Shown here: piece by piece, positions 1 through 8,743 of the stretch
How the letters are laid out: each line of letters opens with the position of its first letter
Numbering within the stretch: the stretch's first letter is position 1
Assembly: GCF_009494395.1 (NCBI RefSeq)
Contig: NZ_VZCB01000075.1
Coordinates: 1 to 64,000 of the forward strand
From: Segatella copri
GTDB taxonomy: Bacteria; Bacteroidota; Bacteroidia; Bacteroidales; Bacteroidaceae
Reading direction: 5' to 3'
Length of the DNA stretch: 64,000 bases
Translations under genes and position numbers: made by a program
Notes under the pieces: generated by a model
Databases searched by the model: none
The model's input: only the letters and a program-made list of their open reading frames with translations
Told to the model about the DNA's origin: nothing

Positions 1-47
1 TCATTCAAGTTTTTTATATTACTTGCTTATAATTCGAAAATTTTATA

Positions 48-55
48 TAAATTTG
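48..55 (+). promoter_or_regulatory. Bacteroidetes -7 promoter element
   Basis: TAAATTTG matches the Bacteroidetes -7 consensus TAnnTTTG. A TTG at 23-25 lies 22 bases upstream as a possible -33 element. The ATG at 70 is only 14 bases downstream, so the leader would be very short. Confidence 0.55.
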
Positions 56-69
56 CAAAAAAAATAATT

Positions 70-639
70 ATGGTTTATTATTTAAGCACTTGGTGGAGAT
101 GGTTGTGTCGCTGTAAATATTGCCGCGGTTTTGGTGTTCAGTCGCCTTCTGCCTATAGCTTTATTCGATATGTTATAAATGAGCATTATCCTTATTATGC
201 ATATTCTGAATTGGAAGAACGTTATGAGATGCCTGGCAGATTGCAACATAAGCTAGGCAGACTTCTTTTTCGCTTAGCTAATTACTGGCAGCCCGAAAAG
301 TGTTATAGTATTGAATCTCTTTATTTTCCTTACATTAACGCAGGATGCTATAAAACTGTACTTTGTACTTTGTATGACTTATATGATTCTTCCACAAAGA
401 ATTTGGTTGTTATCGATTTAGATCATATAGATAAGGATGAGTTGTATTCTTCTATATTGCCTTTTTGCAATGATAGTACATTATTAGTAGTTTTGGGCTT
501 AAATCATGGGAAAAACAAGCAGTATTGGCATCGATTGCAATATTCCGAATATACTGGAATTACCTACAATCTGTATTATGCCGGAATCGTCTTTTTTGAT
601 AAATCAAAATACAAGCAACATTATCAAGTTAATTTTTAA
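70..639 (+). CDS. Short SAM-methyltransferase-like protein
   Basis: A 189-residue protein. Its start (RGFGVQSPSAYSFIRYVINE, then PYYAY) and its end (YYAGIVFFDKSKYKQHYQVNF-like tail) resemble a Bacteroidetes family annotated as class I SAM-dependent O-methyltransferase, whose members carry RGxGVHSPFAF near the start and a similar last strand. The middle, where the glycine-rich SAM-binding loop should be, shows no GxGxG pattern, and the protein seems shorter than I expect for the family. It may be a diverged or inactive member. It stands alone between a -7 box and a strong terminator. The family link is from memory of the motifs; methyltransferase activity is not supported by visible catalytic residues. 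Confidence 0.6.
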   Translation: MVYYLSTWWRWLCRCKYCRGFGVQSPSAYSFIRYVINEHYPYYAYSELEERYEMPGRLQHKLGRLLFRLANYWQPEKCYSIESLYFPYINAGCYKTVLCTLYDLYDSSTKNLVVIDLDHIDKDELYSSILPFCNDSTLLVVLGLNHGKNKQYWHRLQYSEYTGITYNLYYAGIVFFDKSKYKQHYQVNF

Positions 640-642
640 AAT

Positions 643-685
643 AAAAGGGTTGCCTCATCGCATGGATGGACAACCCTTTCTTTCT
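643..685. terminator. Bidirectional intrinsic terminator
   Basis: Perfect 9-bp stem AAAGGGTTG (644-652) / CAACCCTTT (671-679), with T-rich sequence on the plus side and A-rich sequence on the other. It lies between the convergent methyltransferase-like gene and rnr and can serve both. Confidence 0.8.
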
Positions 686-706
686 TAAAAATCTTTATAT
701 ATCTAC

Positions 707-3007
707 TTATTTACGTTTGCGATGATTACGAGTTTTTTGCTTTGAATTCTTTCTATCCTTTTTATTTGCATCACCAGTCGCTATCTTTTCTTTTCGTATA
801 GGTGCAAAATCACCAGCGAGAGTGAAATCAAGCAGCTTCTTCTCTAAGTTTGCTTGCGCAACCTTGATACGGATGGCATCACCTAAAGAATATTTATTGT
901 GATGACGACGGCCTATCAAGCAAAAATTCTTTTCGTCAAAATCGTAATAGTCATCAGCAATGTCTCGCATAGGAACCATGCCTTCGCAATGGTTCTCGTC
1001 TATCGTCGCATAGATGCCGTAGGATGTGATACCACTGATGTGGGCATCGAATTCTTCACCGAGTTTGTCACCCATGAATTCTACCATTTTATATTTGATA
1101 GAGTCACGCTCAGCATTCTGTGCTATTTGTTCCATCTCAGAGCTATGTTCACAAAGCTCTTCATAATGTTTTTCGTTGGCACTTCTACCACCAGCAGCAT
1201 ATTTGGTTAGCAAGCGATGTACCATCGTGTCAGGATAGCGGCGTATTGGTGAAGTGAAATGAGTATAGTATTCAAATGCAAGACCGAAGTGACCAATGTT
1301 ATGTACAGAGTATTTGGCCTTCATCATGGCACGTAGTGCTACCATTTGGATGAGGTTGCTTTCAGGTTTTCCATCACAATCTGCCATCAGTTTATTGAGA
1401 CTCTTGGCAGTAGCACCCTTGGTGCCTTCTGTCTTCATTTTATACCCAAACTTAACAACGAACTCTCGAAGGGTTTCCAATTTCTGTGGGTCAGGATTGT
1501 CGTGAATACGATAAGGAAGCGTTTTTGGCTTTTTGCCTTTCTTGACCTTTCCGATGCTTTCTGCGACAGTTCTGTTAGCGAGTAGCATGAACTCCTCGAC
1601 AAGTTTATTGGCGTCTTTAGAGCGTTTGTAATAGCATCGTATAGGCTTTCCCTTCTCATCTATATCAAAATGCAATTCTTCACGATCGAATTTTACAGCA
1701 CCATTCTTGAATCGAGCAGCGCGCAATTTCTTTGCTAATTTGTCTAGTGTAATGAGTTGAAGAGCGTTTTCACCCTGATATGGGTGTTCTTTAGTCTCTG
1801 CAGGAGCAGGCTCACCTGTACCATCTATTACGCCGTTTGCTTCCAGAAGCTCTTGTACTTCTTCGTATTTATATCTACGATTGCTTTCAATGACAGTATG
1901 AACGATGCGATAGTTCTTCACGTTGGCATTCTCATCCATTTCAAAGATAACGCTGTAAGCTAGTTTTTCTTCATTTGGACGGAGTGAACAGATGAAGTTG
2001 CATAAACGTTCTGGAAGCATTGGTATTGTGCGGTCTACGAGATAAACCGATGTTGCACGTTTTACTGCTTCCTTATCTATGATACTGCCTTCAGTGACGT
2101 AGTGAGAAACATCTGCAATGTGCACGCCTACTTGCCAGTTGCCATTTTCTAATTTCTGTATACTCAAGGCATCATCGAAATCTTTAGCATCCTTAGGGTC
2201 GATAGTACATGTGAATACCTTTCGGAAGTCCTCGCGTTCCTTGTAATCCTTTTCTGTGATTTCGCCCGAAATCTTGTTGGCAGCATCCTCTACGTTCTTC
2301 GGATATTTATAAGGCAATCCGTATTGTGCGAGGATAGAGTTCATTTCAACATCATTGTCACCCATTTGTCCGAGGATGTCAACAACTTCACCGATAGGGC
2401 TTTTGTTTTCTCCATCAGGCCATTCGATGATACGCACTACAGCCTTATCATCTGTTTTTCCTCCCTTTACCTTTCGTCTAGGTATAATGATATTGTGAGC
2501 AAAAACATCACTAGGTGTTACGAGATAAGCCAAGTCTTTATCTACCTTTAATCTACCAACGAAAGTATCCTTGGCACGTTCTAGGATCTTATTAACTTGG
2601 GCTTCTTTGATATGATTCTTTCGACGAGCTAAGAAGGTGAACTCTACACGGTCTCCGTTTAGTGCACCCATAGAGTTTCGTTCAGAAACGAATATAGGGT
2701 TTTCACTGTTATCAGGAATAACCGAGTTCTTGCCGTTTGCTTTTCGAATGAATTTACCTTCCATCACCTGAATACTTTGATTCAAGCGATAAGAATTATC
2801 ACTTACCTTAGCTAGGTAGTCATCCCATGCCATTTCCTCCATGACGTCAATAGCCAGCATCTTGAGTGGATGCGTGGTAAGATGGAGGGAACGGAATATT
2901 TCTTTAAAGCTGAGCGTTTCGCCTGGCCTTTGGGCAAAGAATTCCTGGAGCATCTCAGTGAGTTGCGCCTTATTCATTCTCTTGCCACCTTTTTTACCTT
3001 TTCCCAT
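707..3007 (-). CDS. rnr: Ribonuclease R
   Basis: Processive 3'-5' exoribonuclease of the RNase II/RNB superfamily, acting on structured RNA. The 766-residue protein has an N-terminal winged-helix region, cold-shock/OB domains, the RNB catalytic signature DPKDAKDFDDA at about residues 270-280 with its metal-binding aspartates, an S1 domain near the C-terminus (GITSYGIYATI) and a basic Lys/Arg tail ending HRKRK. I start it at the ATG complementary to 3005-3007 (MGKGKKGGKRMNK) because this is the usual Bacteroidales beginning. The frame stays open upstream to 3190, but that extension is low-complexity and hydrophobic. Monocistronic, with its 3' end at a shared terminator. Confidence 0.95.
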   Translation of the reverse strand: MGKGKKGGKRMNKAQLTEMLQEFFAQRPGETLSFKEIFRSLHLTTHPLKMLAIDVMEEMAWDDYLAKVSDNSYRLNQSIQVMEGKFIRKANGKNSVIPDNSENPIFVSERNSMGALNGDRVEFTFLARRKNHIKEAQVNKILERAKDTFVGRLKVDKDLAYLVTPSDVFAHNIIIPRRKVKGGKTDDKAVVRIIEWPDGENKSPIGEVVDILGQMGDNDVEMNSILAQYGLPYKYPKNVEDAANKISGEITEKDYKEREDFRKVFTCTIDPKDAKDFDDALSIQKLENGNWQVGVHIADVSHYVTEGSIIDKEAVKRATSVYLVDRTIPMLPERLCNFICSLRPNEEKLAYSVIFEMDENANVKNYRIVHTVIESNRRYKYEEVQELLEANGVIDGTGEPAPAETKEHPYQGENALQLITLDKLAKKLRAARFKNGAVKFDREELHFDIDEKGKPIRCYYKRSKDANKLVEEFMLLANRTVAESIGKVKKGKKPKTLPYRIHDNPDPQKLETLREFVVKFGYKMKTEGTKGATAKSLNKLMADCDGKPESNLIQMVALRAMMKAKYSVHNIGHFGLAFEYYTHFTSPIRRYPDTMVHRLLTKYAAGGRSANEKHYEELCEHSSEMEQIAQNAERDSIKYKMVEFMGDKLGEEFDAHISGITSYGIYATIDENHCEGMVPMRDIADDYYDFDEKNFCLIGRRHHNKYSLGDAIRIKVAQANLEKKLLDFTLAGDFAPIRKEKIATGDANKKDRKNSKQKTRNHRKRK

Positions 3008-3235
3008 AATTTCGACTGTTATATGACTGTTAATAGTTTTATAAGGCAAAGAAACAAAAAAAAATGGAGAATACAAAGTTTCTTGGCATCTTTTTTTGTT
3101 TTTTATCAAATATGTAACAAAAATGGGCACAGATTCCGTCTTTTTTCCCTTTTTAAGAGTAGAAGAAAGGAATATGCATTTTCTACTCATCGGAAATGCT
3201 TCATTCCTGTTTTAGAGGCTTGGGAAAGCCTCTGA
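3008..3235. other. Intergenic region upstream of rnr
   Basis: An AT-rich stretch between the divergent rnr and Na+/phosphate transporter genes. It should contain the rnr promoter on the minus strand, but I see no clean copy of the -7 consensus (CAAAnnTA on the plus strand). The rnr frame remains open through it, without family resemblance. Confidence 0.5.
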
Positions 3236-3254
3236 TGTTACAATGTTGTTACAA
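3236..3254 (+). promoter_or_regulatory. Direct repeat, possible Pho-box-like site
   Basis: TGTTACAA occurs at 3236-3243 and again at 3247-3254, an 11-bp period, so both copies face the same side of the helix. PhoB/PhoP operators in other phyla are 11-bp-period direct repeats (TTAACA-like in Bacillus). The gene downstream is a Na+/phosphate transporter, so phosphate control is a fair guess, but no Bacteroidetes Pho consensus is known to me. Confidence 0.4.
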
Positions 3255-3257
3255 TTT

Positions 3258-3280
3258 GAAATATCCGATATAGATATTTC
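3258..3280. promoter_or_regulatory. 8-bp inverted repeat, likely operator
   Basis: GAAATATC (3258-3265) and GATATTTC (3273-3280) are perfect inverted repeats around a 7-base spacer. The element ends 20 bases before the -7 box, over the position of the -33 element, where a repressor would block RNA polymerase. Confidence 0.45.
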
Positions 3281-3300
3281 GTAATAAGAAGATTTCTTAT

Positions 3301-3308
3301 TATATTTG
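3301..3308 (+). promoter_or_regulatory. -7 promoter element of the Na/Pi transporter
   Basis: TATATTTG fits TAnnTTTG. The start codon is at 3350, leaving a leader of about 35 bases. Confidence 0.7.
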
Positions 3309-3349
3309 CAACTGAAACGTAACAAATATTTCCACAAATACAAATTATT

Positions 3350-5059
3350 ATGGATACAAGTCAATATCTTGTGATTTTTTTTCAGATTCTCGGTTCTTTG
3401 GCGTTGCTCATCTACGGTATGAAGGTGATGAGTGAAGCCTTGCAGAAGATGGCAGGATCTCAGTTGCGCCATATTTTGGGTGCTATGACTACCAACCGAT
3501 TTACGGGTATGCTTACAGGTACTTTTATCACCTGTGCTGTTCAGAGTTCTTCCGCGACAACCGTCATGACGGTTTCCTTTGTGAATGCAGGTCTGCTTAC
3601 CTTAGCTCAAGCCATTTCTGTGATTATGGGTGCCAATATCGGTACCACTTTTACTGCGTGGATTATGTCGCTGGGTTATAATGTCGATTTAACGGTCGTT
3701 GTTTTCCCTGCTTTTTTTCTTGGTATTATATTGATATATAGCAAGAAGCGTCGCTATATCGGAGATTTTCTTTTCGGTATCGCATTCCTCTTCTTTTCGC
3801 TAGTCTTATTGAGTAGTGCGGGAAAAGCGCTTGATTTGGAGCATAATCCTGCGGTGATTGACTTCTTTGGTTCTTTTGATACGAAGAGTCATCTAACGAT
3901 TATTATTTTCCTTTTGATAGGTACGCTTATTACTTGTATCGTACAGAGTTCTGCAGCTGTGATGGCCATTACCATCTTGCTCTGTTCTACGGGTGTGCTT
4001 CCTATTTATTTGGGTATAGCCCTGGTGATGGGTGAGAATATTGGAACCACCGCTACAGCCAACCTTGCAGCTTTGGGTGCCAATGCCCAAGCTCGTCGTG
4101 CAGCCTTGGCTCATCTGGTATTCAATGTCTTTGGTGTGATTTGGGTTCTCTGTCTATTCTATCCTTTTGTGGATTTCGTTTGCTCTATTGTGGGGTATGA
4201 TCCTAATGGTGGTATGTCTGCCGTCCAAAAAGCGAAACTGCTTCCTATTGTTCTGGCGATGTTCCACACTTGTTTCAATGTTTGCAATACGGGTGTGCTG
4301 ATTTGGTTTATCCCACAGTTGGAAAAGGTTGTTTGTAAGCTTATCAAGCCTAAGGCAGACAAGGAAGATGAGGATTTCCGATTGCGCTTTATTCAGGCAG
4401 GTATCATGAAGACTCCAGAGCTTTCTGTCTTTGAAGCCCAGCAGGAAATCGGAAGTTTCGGTGAGCGTATTCATCGTATGTTTGGTATGGTAAGAGAGTT
4501 GCTCGATACCCAGGATGCAAAGACTTTCGATAAACTTTATGAGCGTATCGAGAAGTATGAGGGCATTTCTGATAATATGGAGATCGAGATAGCAAAGTAT
4601 CTCAACCAGGTAAGTGATGCTCATCTGAGTGATGATACCAAGGCGAAGATTCGTGCGATGTTGCGTGCGATTTCTGAAATAGAGAGTATTGGTGACAGTT
4701 GCTTCAATCTGGCTCGCACCATTAAGCGAAAGGGAGAAAACAAGGAGGAGTTTACTGCCAAGCAGAATGAAAATATCCATCAGATGTTTAAGTTGGTTGA
4801 TGAGGCACTGACTCAAATGAATTTCATGTTTGTTCATGAACGTCAGTCTATTAATATGAATCAGACGTATAATATTGAAACGGAAATCAACAATTTCCGT
4901 TCTCAGCTGAGAAACCAGAACTTGGACGATGTAGATAACCACCTTTATACTTATGGTGTAGGTACATTGTATATGGACATTATCCAGGAGTGTGAAAAAC
5001 TTGGCGACTATGTAGTCAATGTTGCCGAGGCTCGCATGGAAACTAGAATATCGGTATAA
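3350..5059 (+). CDS. Na+/phosphate cotransporter with PhoU-like tail
   Basis: Inner-membrane sodium:inorganic phosphate symporter of the PF02690 (NptA/PNaS) family. The 569-residue protein has two inverted Na/Pi repeats, each with the signature QSS[SA]A (first copy about residues 65-71, second about 200) and a GxNIGTT loop (94-100, and again as GENIGTT). The roughly 200 C-terminal residues are helical and PhoU-like, as in other bacterial Na/Pi proteins, and probably sense or regulate transport in the cytoplasm. Monocistronic: it has its own promoter with two candidate operators and its own terminator. Confidence 0.92.
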   Translation: MDTSQYLVIFFQILGSLALLIYGMKVMSEALQKMAGSQLRHILGAMTTNRFTGMLTGTFITCAVQSSSATTVMTVSFVNAGLLTLAQAISVIMGANIGTTFTAWIMSLGYNVDLTVVVFPAFFLGIILIYSKKRRYIGDFLFGIAFLFFSLVLLSSAGKALDLEHNPAVIDFFGSFDTKSHLTIIIFLLIGTLITCIVQSSAAVMAITILLCSTGVLPIYLGIALVMGENIGTTATANLAALGANAQARRAALAHLVFNVFGVIWVLCLFYPFVDFVCSIVGYDPNGGMSAVQKAKLLPIVLAMFHTCFNVCNTGVLIWFIPQLEKVVCKLIKPKADKEDEDFRLRFIQAGIMKTPELSVFEAQQEIGSFGERIHRMFGMVRELLDTQDAKTFDKLYERIEKYEGISDNMEIEIAKYLNQVSDAHLSDDTKAKIRAMLRAISEIESIGDSCFNLARTIKRKGENKEEFTAKQNENIHQMFKLVDEALTQMNFMFVHERQSINMNQTYNIETEINNFRSQLRNQNLDDVDNHLYTYGVGTLYMDIIQECEKLGDYVVNVAEARMETRISV

Positions 5060-5086
5060 TGAAATAGATGAGAGAATAATAAAGCA

Positions 5087-5119
5087 AAAGAGGAAGCGTT
5101 CATCGAAGCTTCCTCTTTT
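5087..5119. terminator. Bidirectional intrinsic terminator
   Basis: Perfect 11-bp stem AAAGAGGAAGC (5087-5097) / GCTTCCTCTTT (5108-5118) with T- and A-tracts. It serves the convergent Na/Pi transporter and sirtuin genes. Confidence 0.85.
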
Positions 5120-5143
5120 CTCTTTTTATATTCAAAATTCTTC

Positions 5144-5842
5144 TTATTTCTCTAAAATATCTTTCAGTTCCTTCATACCCTCTGAAGCTCCCTTCATGAT
5201 GTGGTTTATCTTGTAGTATCCATTGGCATTTACAGCTCCCGGGTCTATCAGGAAAATAGGGATATGAGGCTTAGTGTAGGAAATCAATCCTGCGGCAGGA
5301 TAAACATTGAGTGATGTGCCGATGATGACAAAGATGTCGGCTTGCTGTACTGCTTCGGCAGCAGGCTCAATCATAGGAACACTTTCACCAAAGAAAACAA
5401 TAAACGGGCGGAGTAAACTGCCATCTCCTGCTTTGGTTCCTGGTACTACCTCGCAATCATCTTCAGGCAATTCTTTTACGTAGCGATAATCGTATGGATC
5501 GCGAGAAGAGCAAACCTTAGAAAGTTCGCCATGTAGATGGATGACATTCGAAGAACCAGCCTTCTCATGTAGATTATCTACGTTTTGTGTAATAACAGTT
5601 ACCTCAAAGTTCTTCTCCAGTTCTTTGATAAGCTTATGACCCTCGTTTGGTTGAGCGGCATAGAGCTTATGGCGCAACATGTTATAAAAGTTAGTCACTA
5701 GGGTAGGGTCAGCTTCCCATCCCTCATGGGTAGCTATCTGTTCTACAGGATAGTTTTCCCATAGGCCATCATTGCCGCGAAAAGTTTTGAAACCACTCTC
5801 CACAGACATGCCTGCACCGGTTAAAAATACGAGTTTCTTCAT
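5144..5842 (-). CDS. Sir2-family NAD-dependent protein deacylase
   Basis: Sirtuin that uses NAD+ to remove acyl groups from lysines. Of 232 residues: GAGMS at 9-13 (NAD-binding loop), TQNVDNLH at 85-92 and HLHGE at 102-106 with catalytic His104; GTSLNVYPAA binds NAD near the C-terminus. The usual four zinc-binding cysteines after HGE are absent (KVCSSRDPYDY instead). I believe related Bacteroidetes proteins also lack them. I start at the ATG complementary to 5840-5842 (MKKLVFLTGAGMS); the longer frame adds 17 residues not typical of the family and would include the promoter. Confidence 0.93.
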   Translation of the reverse strand: MKKLVFLTGAGMSVESGFKTFRGNDGLWENYPVEQIATHEGWEADPTLVTNFYNMLRHKLYAAQPNEGHKLIKELEKNFEVTVITQNVDNLHEKAGSSNVIHLHGELSKVCSSRDPYDYRYVKELPEDDCEVVPGTKAGDGSLLRPFIVFFGESVPMIEPAAEAVQQADIFVIIGTSLNVYPAAGLISYTKPHIPIFLIDPGAVNANGYYKINHIMKGASEGMKELKDILEK

Positions 5843-5863
5843 AATCTTACTATTAAGAATGCA

Positions 5864-5871
5864 CAAATTTA
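5864..5871 (-). promoter_or_regulatory. -7 promoter element of the sirtuin gene
   Basis: The plus strand reads CAAATTTA, which is TAAATTTG on the coding strand. It lies 22 bases upstream of the chosen ATG and supports that start over the longer frame. Confidence 0.6.
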
Positions 5872-5914
5872 GTAATTTTTCTTCAAATAGCATCGTTTTC
5901 AGCGAGAAAAATGT

Positions 5915-5922
5915 TATCTTTG
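5915..5922 (+). promoter_or_regulatory. -7 promoter element of the FKBP array
   Basis: TATCTTTG followed by CA, the most typical Bacteroidetes -7 box. It is 62 bases upstream of the first FKBP gene. Confidence 0.75.
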
Positions 5923-5984
5923 CACTCGTTTTAAGGACAATAAGTACAAAATAAAGAATATTAATACAAAGTTATAGATAAATT

Positions 5985-6587
5985 ATGGATAAAGTAAGTT
6001 ATGCTTTAGGCATTGGCATCGGTCGCCAGTTGGCGTCAATGGGTGCAGAGAGTTTGAATATCGACGATTTTGCACAGGCAGTTAAGGATGCCATTGCAGG
6101 CAAACTTCAGCTCGGTGAGCAGGAGGCTCAGGAGTTGGTACAGAATTTCTTCGCAGAGCAGGAAGCTAAGGCTCAGGCTGCTGCTGCAGAGAAGGGCAAG
6201 GTTGCTAAGGAAGCTGGTGAGAAGTTCCTCGCTGAGAATGGCAAGAAGGAAGGTATCATCACTACTAAGAGTGGTTTGCAGTATCAGGTTTTGCGTGAGG
6301 GAAATGGTAAGGCTCCTAAGGCTACCGATCAGGTAGAGTGCCACTACGAGGGTACTCTCATTGATGGTACTAAGTTTGATAGCTCTTACGACCGTGGTCA
6401 GACTGCAACATTCCCATTGAATCAGGTTATTGCTGGTTGGACCGAGGGTCTTCAGTTGATGACCGAGGGCGCTAAGTATCGATTCTTCATTCCTTATCAG
6501 TTGGGTTACGGTGAGCGTGGTGCTGGTGCATCTATCCCTCCATTCTCAGCATTGATTTTTGATGTAGAGCTTGTTGCAGTAAAGTAA
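5985..6587 (+). CDS. FKBP-type peptidyl-prolyl isomerase, no signal peptide
   Basis: 200 residues. The N-terminal helical part (VSYALGIGIGRQL) is the dimerisation domain of FkpA/Mip-type isomerases, a central Ala/Lys-rich helix follows, and the FKBP catalytic domain runs from about residue 85 to the end (VECHYEGTLIDGTKFDSS, YGERGAGASIPPFSALIFDVEL). It has no leader, so it is predicted cytoplasmic, unlike the two FKBPs after it. It is the first gene of a three-gene co-directional array (gap of 37 bases to the next). Confidence 0.93.
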   Translation: MDKVSYALGIGIGRQLASMGAESLNIDDFAQAVKDAIAGKLQLGEQEAQELVQNFFAEQEAKAQAAAAEKGKVAKEAGEKFLAENGKKEGIITTKSGLQYQVLREGNGKAPKATDQVECHYEGTLIDGTKFDSSYDRGQTATFPLNQVIAGWTEGLQLMTEGAKYRFFIPYQLGYGERGAGASIPPFSALIFDVELVAVK

Positions 6588-6624
6588 TATCAGAGAACAT
6601 AGAATAAAAACATAAAAGTAAAAA

Positions 6625-7500
6625 ATGAAAAAGTTATTTTTCGGAGCCCTCGTGGCTTGTGCTGCAGCTACATTTGTAGGTTGTGGCAATTCAACTCCTA
6701 AGGCAGATCTCAAGACAGATGTAGATACAATGAGCTATGCTATGGGTATGTCTCAGACTCAGGGTCTGAAAGAGTTTATGGTAGAGCGTATGGGCGTTGA
6801 TACCGCTTATATGGATGATTTCATCAAGGGTCTTAACGATGGTGCTAATGCTGGTGATGACAAGAAGAAGGCTGCTTACTATGCAGGTATTCAGATTGGT
6901 CAGCAGATTTCTAACCAGATGGTTAAGGGTATCAATCATGAGGTATTCGGTGAGGATTCTACCAAGACTATCTCTTTGAAGAACTTCATGGCTGGTTTCA
7001 TCTCTGGTACTACTGGTAAGAAGGGCTTGATGACAATCGACGAGGCTGCTAAGCTTGCACAGACCAAAATGATGGCTATCAAGGCTAAGAACATGGAGAA
7101 GGAATATGGTCCAAATAAGGTGGCTGGTGAGAAGTTCCTCGCAGCTAACAAGAAGAAGCCTGGTGTTGTAACACTTCCTTCTGGTGTTCAGTATAAGGTT
7201 ATCAAGGAGGGTAATGGTCCTATGCCAAAGGATACTTCTATGGTAAAGGTAAACTACGAGGGAAAGACTATCGATGGTAAGGTATTCGATTCTTCTTTCA
7301 AGCGTGGTGAGGCTGTAGATTTGCGTGCTAACCAGGTTATCAAGGGTTGGACTGAGGCTTTGGTTCATATGCCAGCAGGTTCTGTTTGGGAAGTTTATAT
7401 CCCTCAGGAGTTGGCTTACGGTGAGCGCGAGCAGGGTCAGATCAAGCCATTCTCTGTTTTGATCTTCAAGATTGAGTTGATTTCAGTAGGTGGTAAGTAA
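6625..7500 (+). CDS. FKBP-type peptidyl-prolyl isomerase, lipoprotein
   Basis: 291 residues. A short leader ends in the lipobox FVGC, so it is probably lipid-anchored in the envelope. A Mip/FkpA-like helical N-terminal domain (TMSYAMGMSQTQGLKEFM) is followed by a C-terminal FKBP domain (VNYEGKTIDGKVFDSS, YGEREQGQIKPFSVLIFKIEL). It would accelerate proline isomerisation in exported proteins. Second gene of the array; it probably arose by tandem duplication with its neighbours, since all three keep the same order of domains. Confidence 0.93.
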   Translation: MKKLFFGALVACAAATFVGCGNSTPKADLKTDVDTMSYAMGMSQTQGLKEFMVERMGVDTAYMDDFIKGLNDGANAGDDKKKAAYYAGIQIGQQISNQMVKGINHEVFGEDSTKTISLKNFMAGFISGTTGKKGLMTIDEAAKLAQTKMMAIKAKNMEKEYGPNKVAGEKFLAANKKKPGVVTLPSGVQYKVIKEGNGPMPKDTSMVKVNYEGKTIDGKVFDSSFKRGEAVDLRANQVIKGWTEALVHMPAGSVWEVYIPQELAYGEREQGQIKPFSVLIFKIELISVGGK

Positions 7501-7554
7501 TTAATATTGTAAGAGAACTCAAGCTTTATTTTAAGGAAGAGGACTTTTAAGAAT

Positions 7555-8526
7555 ATGAAGAAAATATTATTGACAGCACTCGTCCTCGTGGCGAGTGCTT
7601 CTTTGTTTACAGTTCATGCTGCAGACAAGAAGAAGGGGCGTAAGAAAGTTACCCCAGTGGTTTTATCTACAGCAAGCGACTCTTTGAGTTATGCTGCCGG
7701 TGTTCATGCTACACGTGGTTTGATACCATTCATTCAGCAGAGTTATAAGGTGGATACTGCTTATATGGCAGATTTTATCCGTGGTTATGAGGAAGCAATA
7801 GATAAGGCAAATACTCCTCAGGGCACAGCATACATCGTCGGTATGCAGATTGCTCAGATGGTTTCTCAGCGCATCCTTCCAGGAACTCGTGAGGAATTGA
7901 AGAGCACTAAGGATTCTATTGATGCAGCCATGTTCAGCCGTGGTTTTGTTGCAGCTATTGCCAATGATACAACTATCTTTAGTGAGAAGAAAGCTGGTGA
8001 GTACAAGAAAGAAGCTTTGGCAGGTGCAGGCGAGAAATTCCTTGCAGAGAATGCCAAGAAACCGGGAGTGAAGGTCTTGCCTAGTGGATTGCAGTACAAA
8101 GTAATCAAGGCTGGTCAGGGAGAAGTTCCTAAGGCTACTGATGAGGTTGAGGTTATCTACGAGGGCCGTCTTATCGATGGAACGGTCTTTGATGCAACTT
8201 CTAAGCATGGTGGTGCTAAAACAGATAAGTTCCGTGCCGGTAACTTGATTAAGGGTTGGACAGAAGCTCTCACTACAATGCCTGTAGGTAGCAAGTGGCA
8301 GCTTTATATCCCTTATGAGTTGGCATACGGTGAGCGTCAGGCAGGTCAGATTCCACCTTACTCTACATTGGTTTTCGATCTTGAACTCGTTAGCATAGTT
8401 AAGCCAGAGGTAACTCCAGAGCCAGCTGGTGAATCGAAGGATGCTGCTGGTGCAGTAAAGAGTGCAGACAAGAAGGTTGTTAAACCTGCAGCCAAGAAAA
8501 CTGCGCATTCAAAGAAGAGAAAGTAA
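7555..8526 (+). CDS. FKBP-type peptidyl-prolyl isomerase with Lys/Ala tail
   Basis: 323 residues. A type I signal peptide (MKKILLTALVLVASASLFTVHA) directs it to the periplasm. A FkpA-like N-terminal domain is followed by an FKBP domain (VIYEGRLIDGTVFDAT, YGERQAGQIPPYSTLVFDLEL). It ends in a low-complexity tail of about 45 residues rich in Lys, Ala and Pro (AAKKTAHSKKRK), which the other two lack and which could bind RNA, DNA or the cell envelope. Last gene of the array, followed by a strong terminator. Confidence 0.92.
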   Translation: MKKILLTALVLVASASLFTVHAADKKKGRKKVTPVVLSTASDSLSYAAGVHATRGLIPFIQQSYKVDTAYMADFIRGYEEAIDKANTPQGTAYIVGMQIAQMVSQRILPGTREELKSTKDSIDAAMFSRGFVAAIANDTTIFSEKKAGEYKKEALAGAGEKFLAENAKKPGVKVLPSGLQYKVIKAGQGEVPKATDEVEVIYEGRLIDGTVFDATSKHGGAKTDKFRAGNLIKGWTEALTTMPVGSKWQLYIPYELAYGERQAGQIPPYSTLVFDLELVSIVKPEVTPEPAGESKDAAGAVKSADKKVVKPAAKKTAHSKKRK

Positions 8527-8574
8527 TTACGAAATTCATTTCAATAAGTAATTACTACTAAAATATAATAAGGT

Positions 8575-8612
8575 AAGAGCCAAGGATAGAATGCTATCTT
8601 TGGCTCTTTTGT
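8575..8612 (+). terminator. Intrinsic terminator of the FKBP array
   Basis: A 15-bp stem with one G-T wobble: AAGAGCCAAGGATAG (8575-8589) and CTATCTTTGGCTCTT (8594-8608), a 4-base loop, then TTTGTTT. Confidence 0.9.
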
Positions 8613-8686
8613 TTCTTTTACGTTTGTGTTTGTTGCTTTTGCATAAAAAACTGGAAAAGCGAATCTGTTAGTTCTCTTATTTGTAT

Positions 8687-8694
8687 TATCTTTG
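8687..8694 (+). promoter_or_regulatory. -7 promoter element of the GH3 gene
   Basis: TATCTTTG followed by CA, 50 bases upstream of the ATG at 8744. The island operator TTTACC-N7-RTTACC is absent here. Confidence 0.75.
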
Positions 8695-8743
8695 CATCTG
8701 GTAATAAACAACTTCAATAATCATATTTTTAACCTGAAAGATA

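Noticed and set aside
3008..3190. 61-residue N-terminal extension of RNase R
   Set aside because: The frame is open, but the residues are low-complexity, hydrophobic and lysine-rich and do not resemble family members; MGKGKKGGKRMNK is the usual Bacteroidales start.
4154..4942. 262-codon open frame antisense to the Na/Pi transporter
   Set aside because: It is a shadow of the well-conserved plus-strand gene, with no family resemblance and no promoter.
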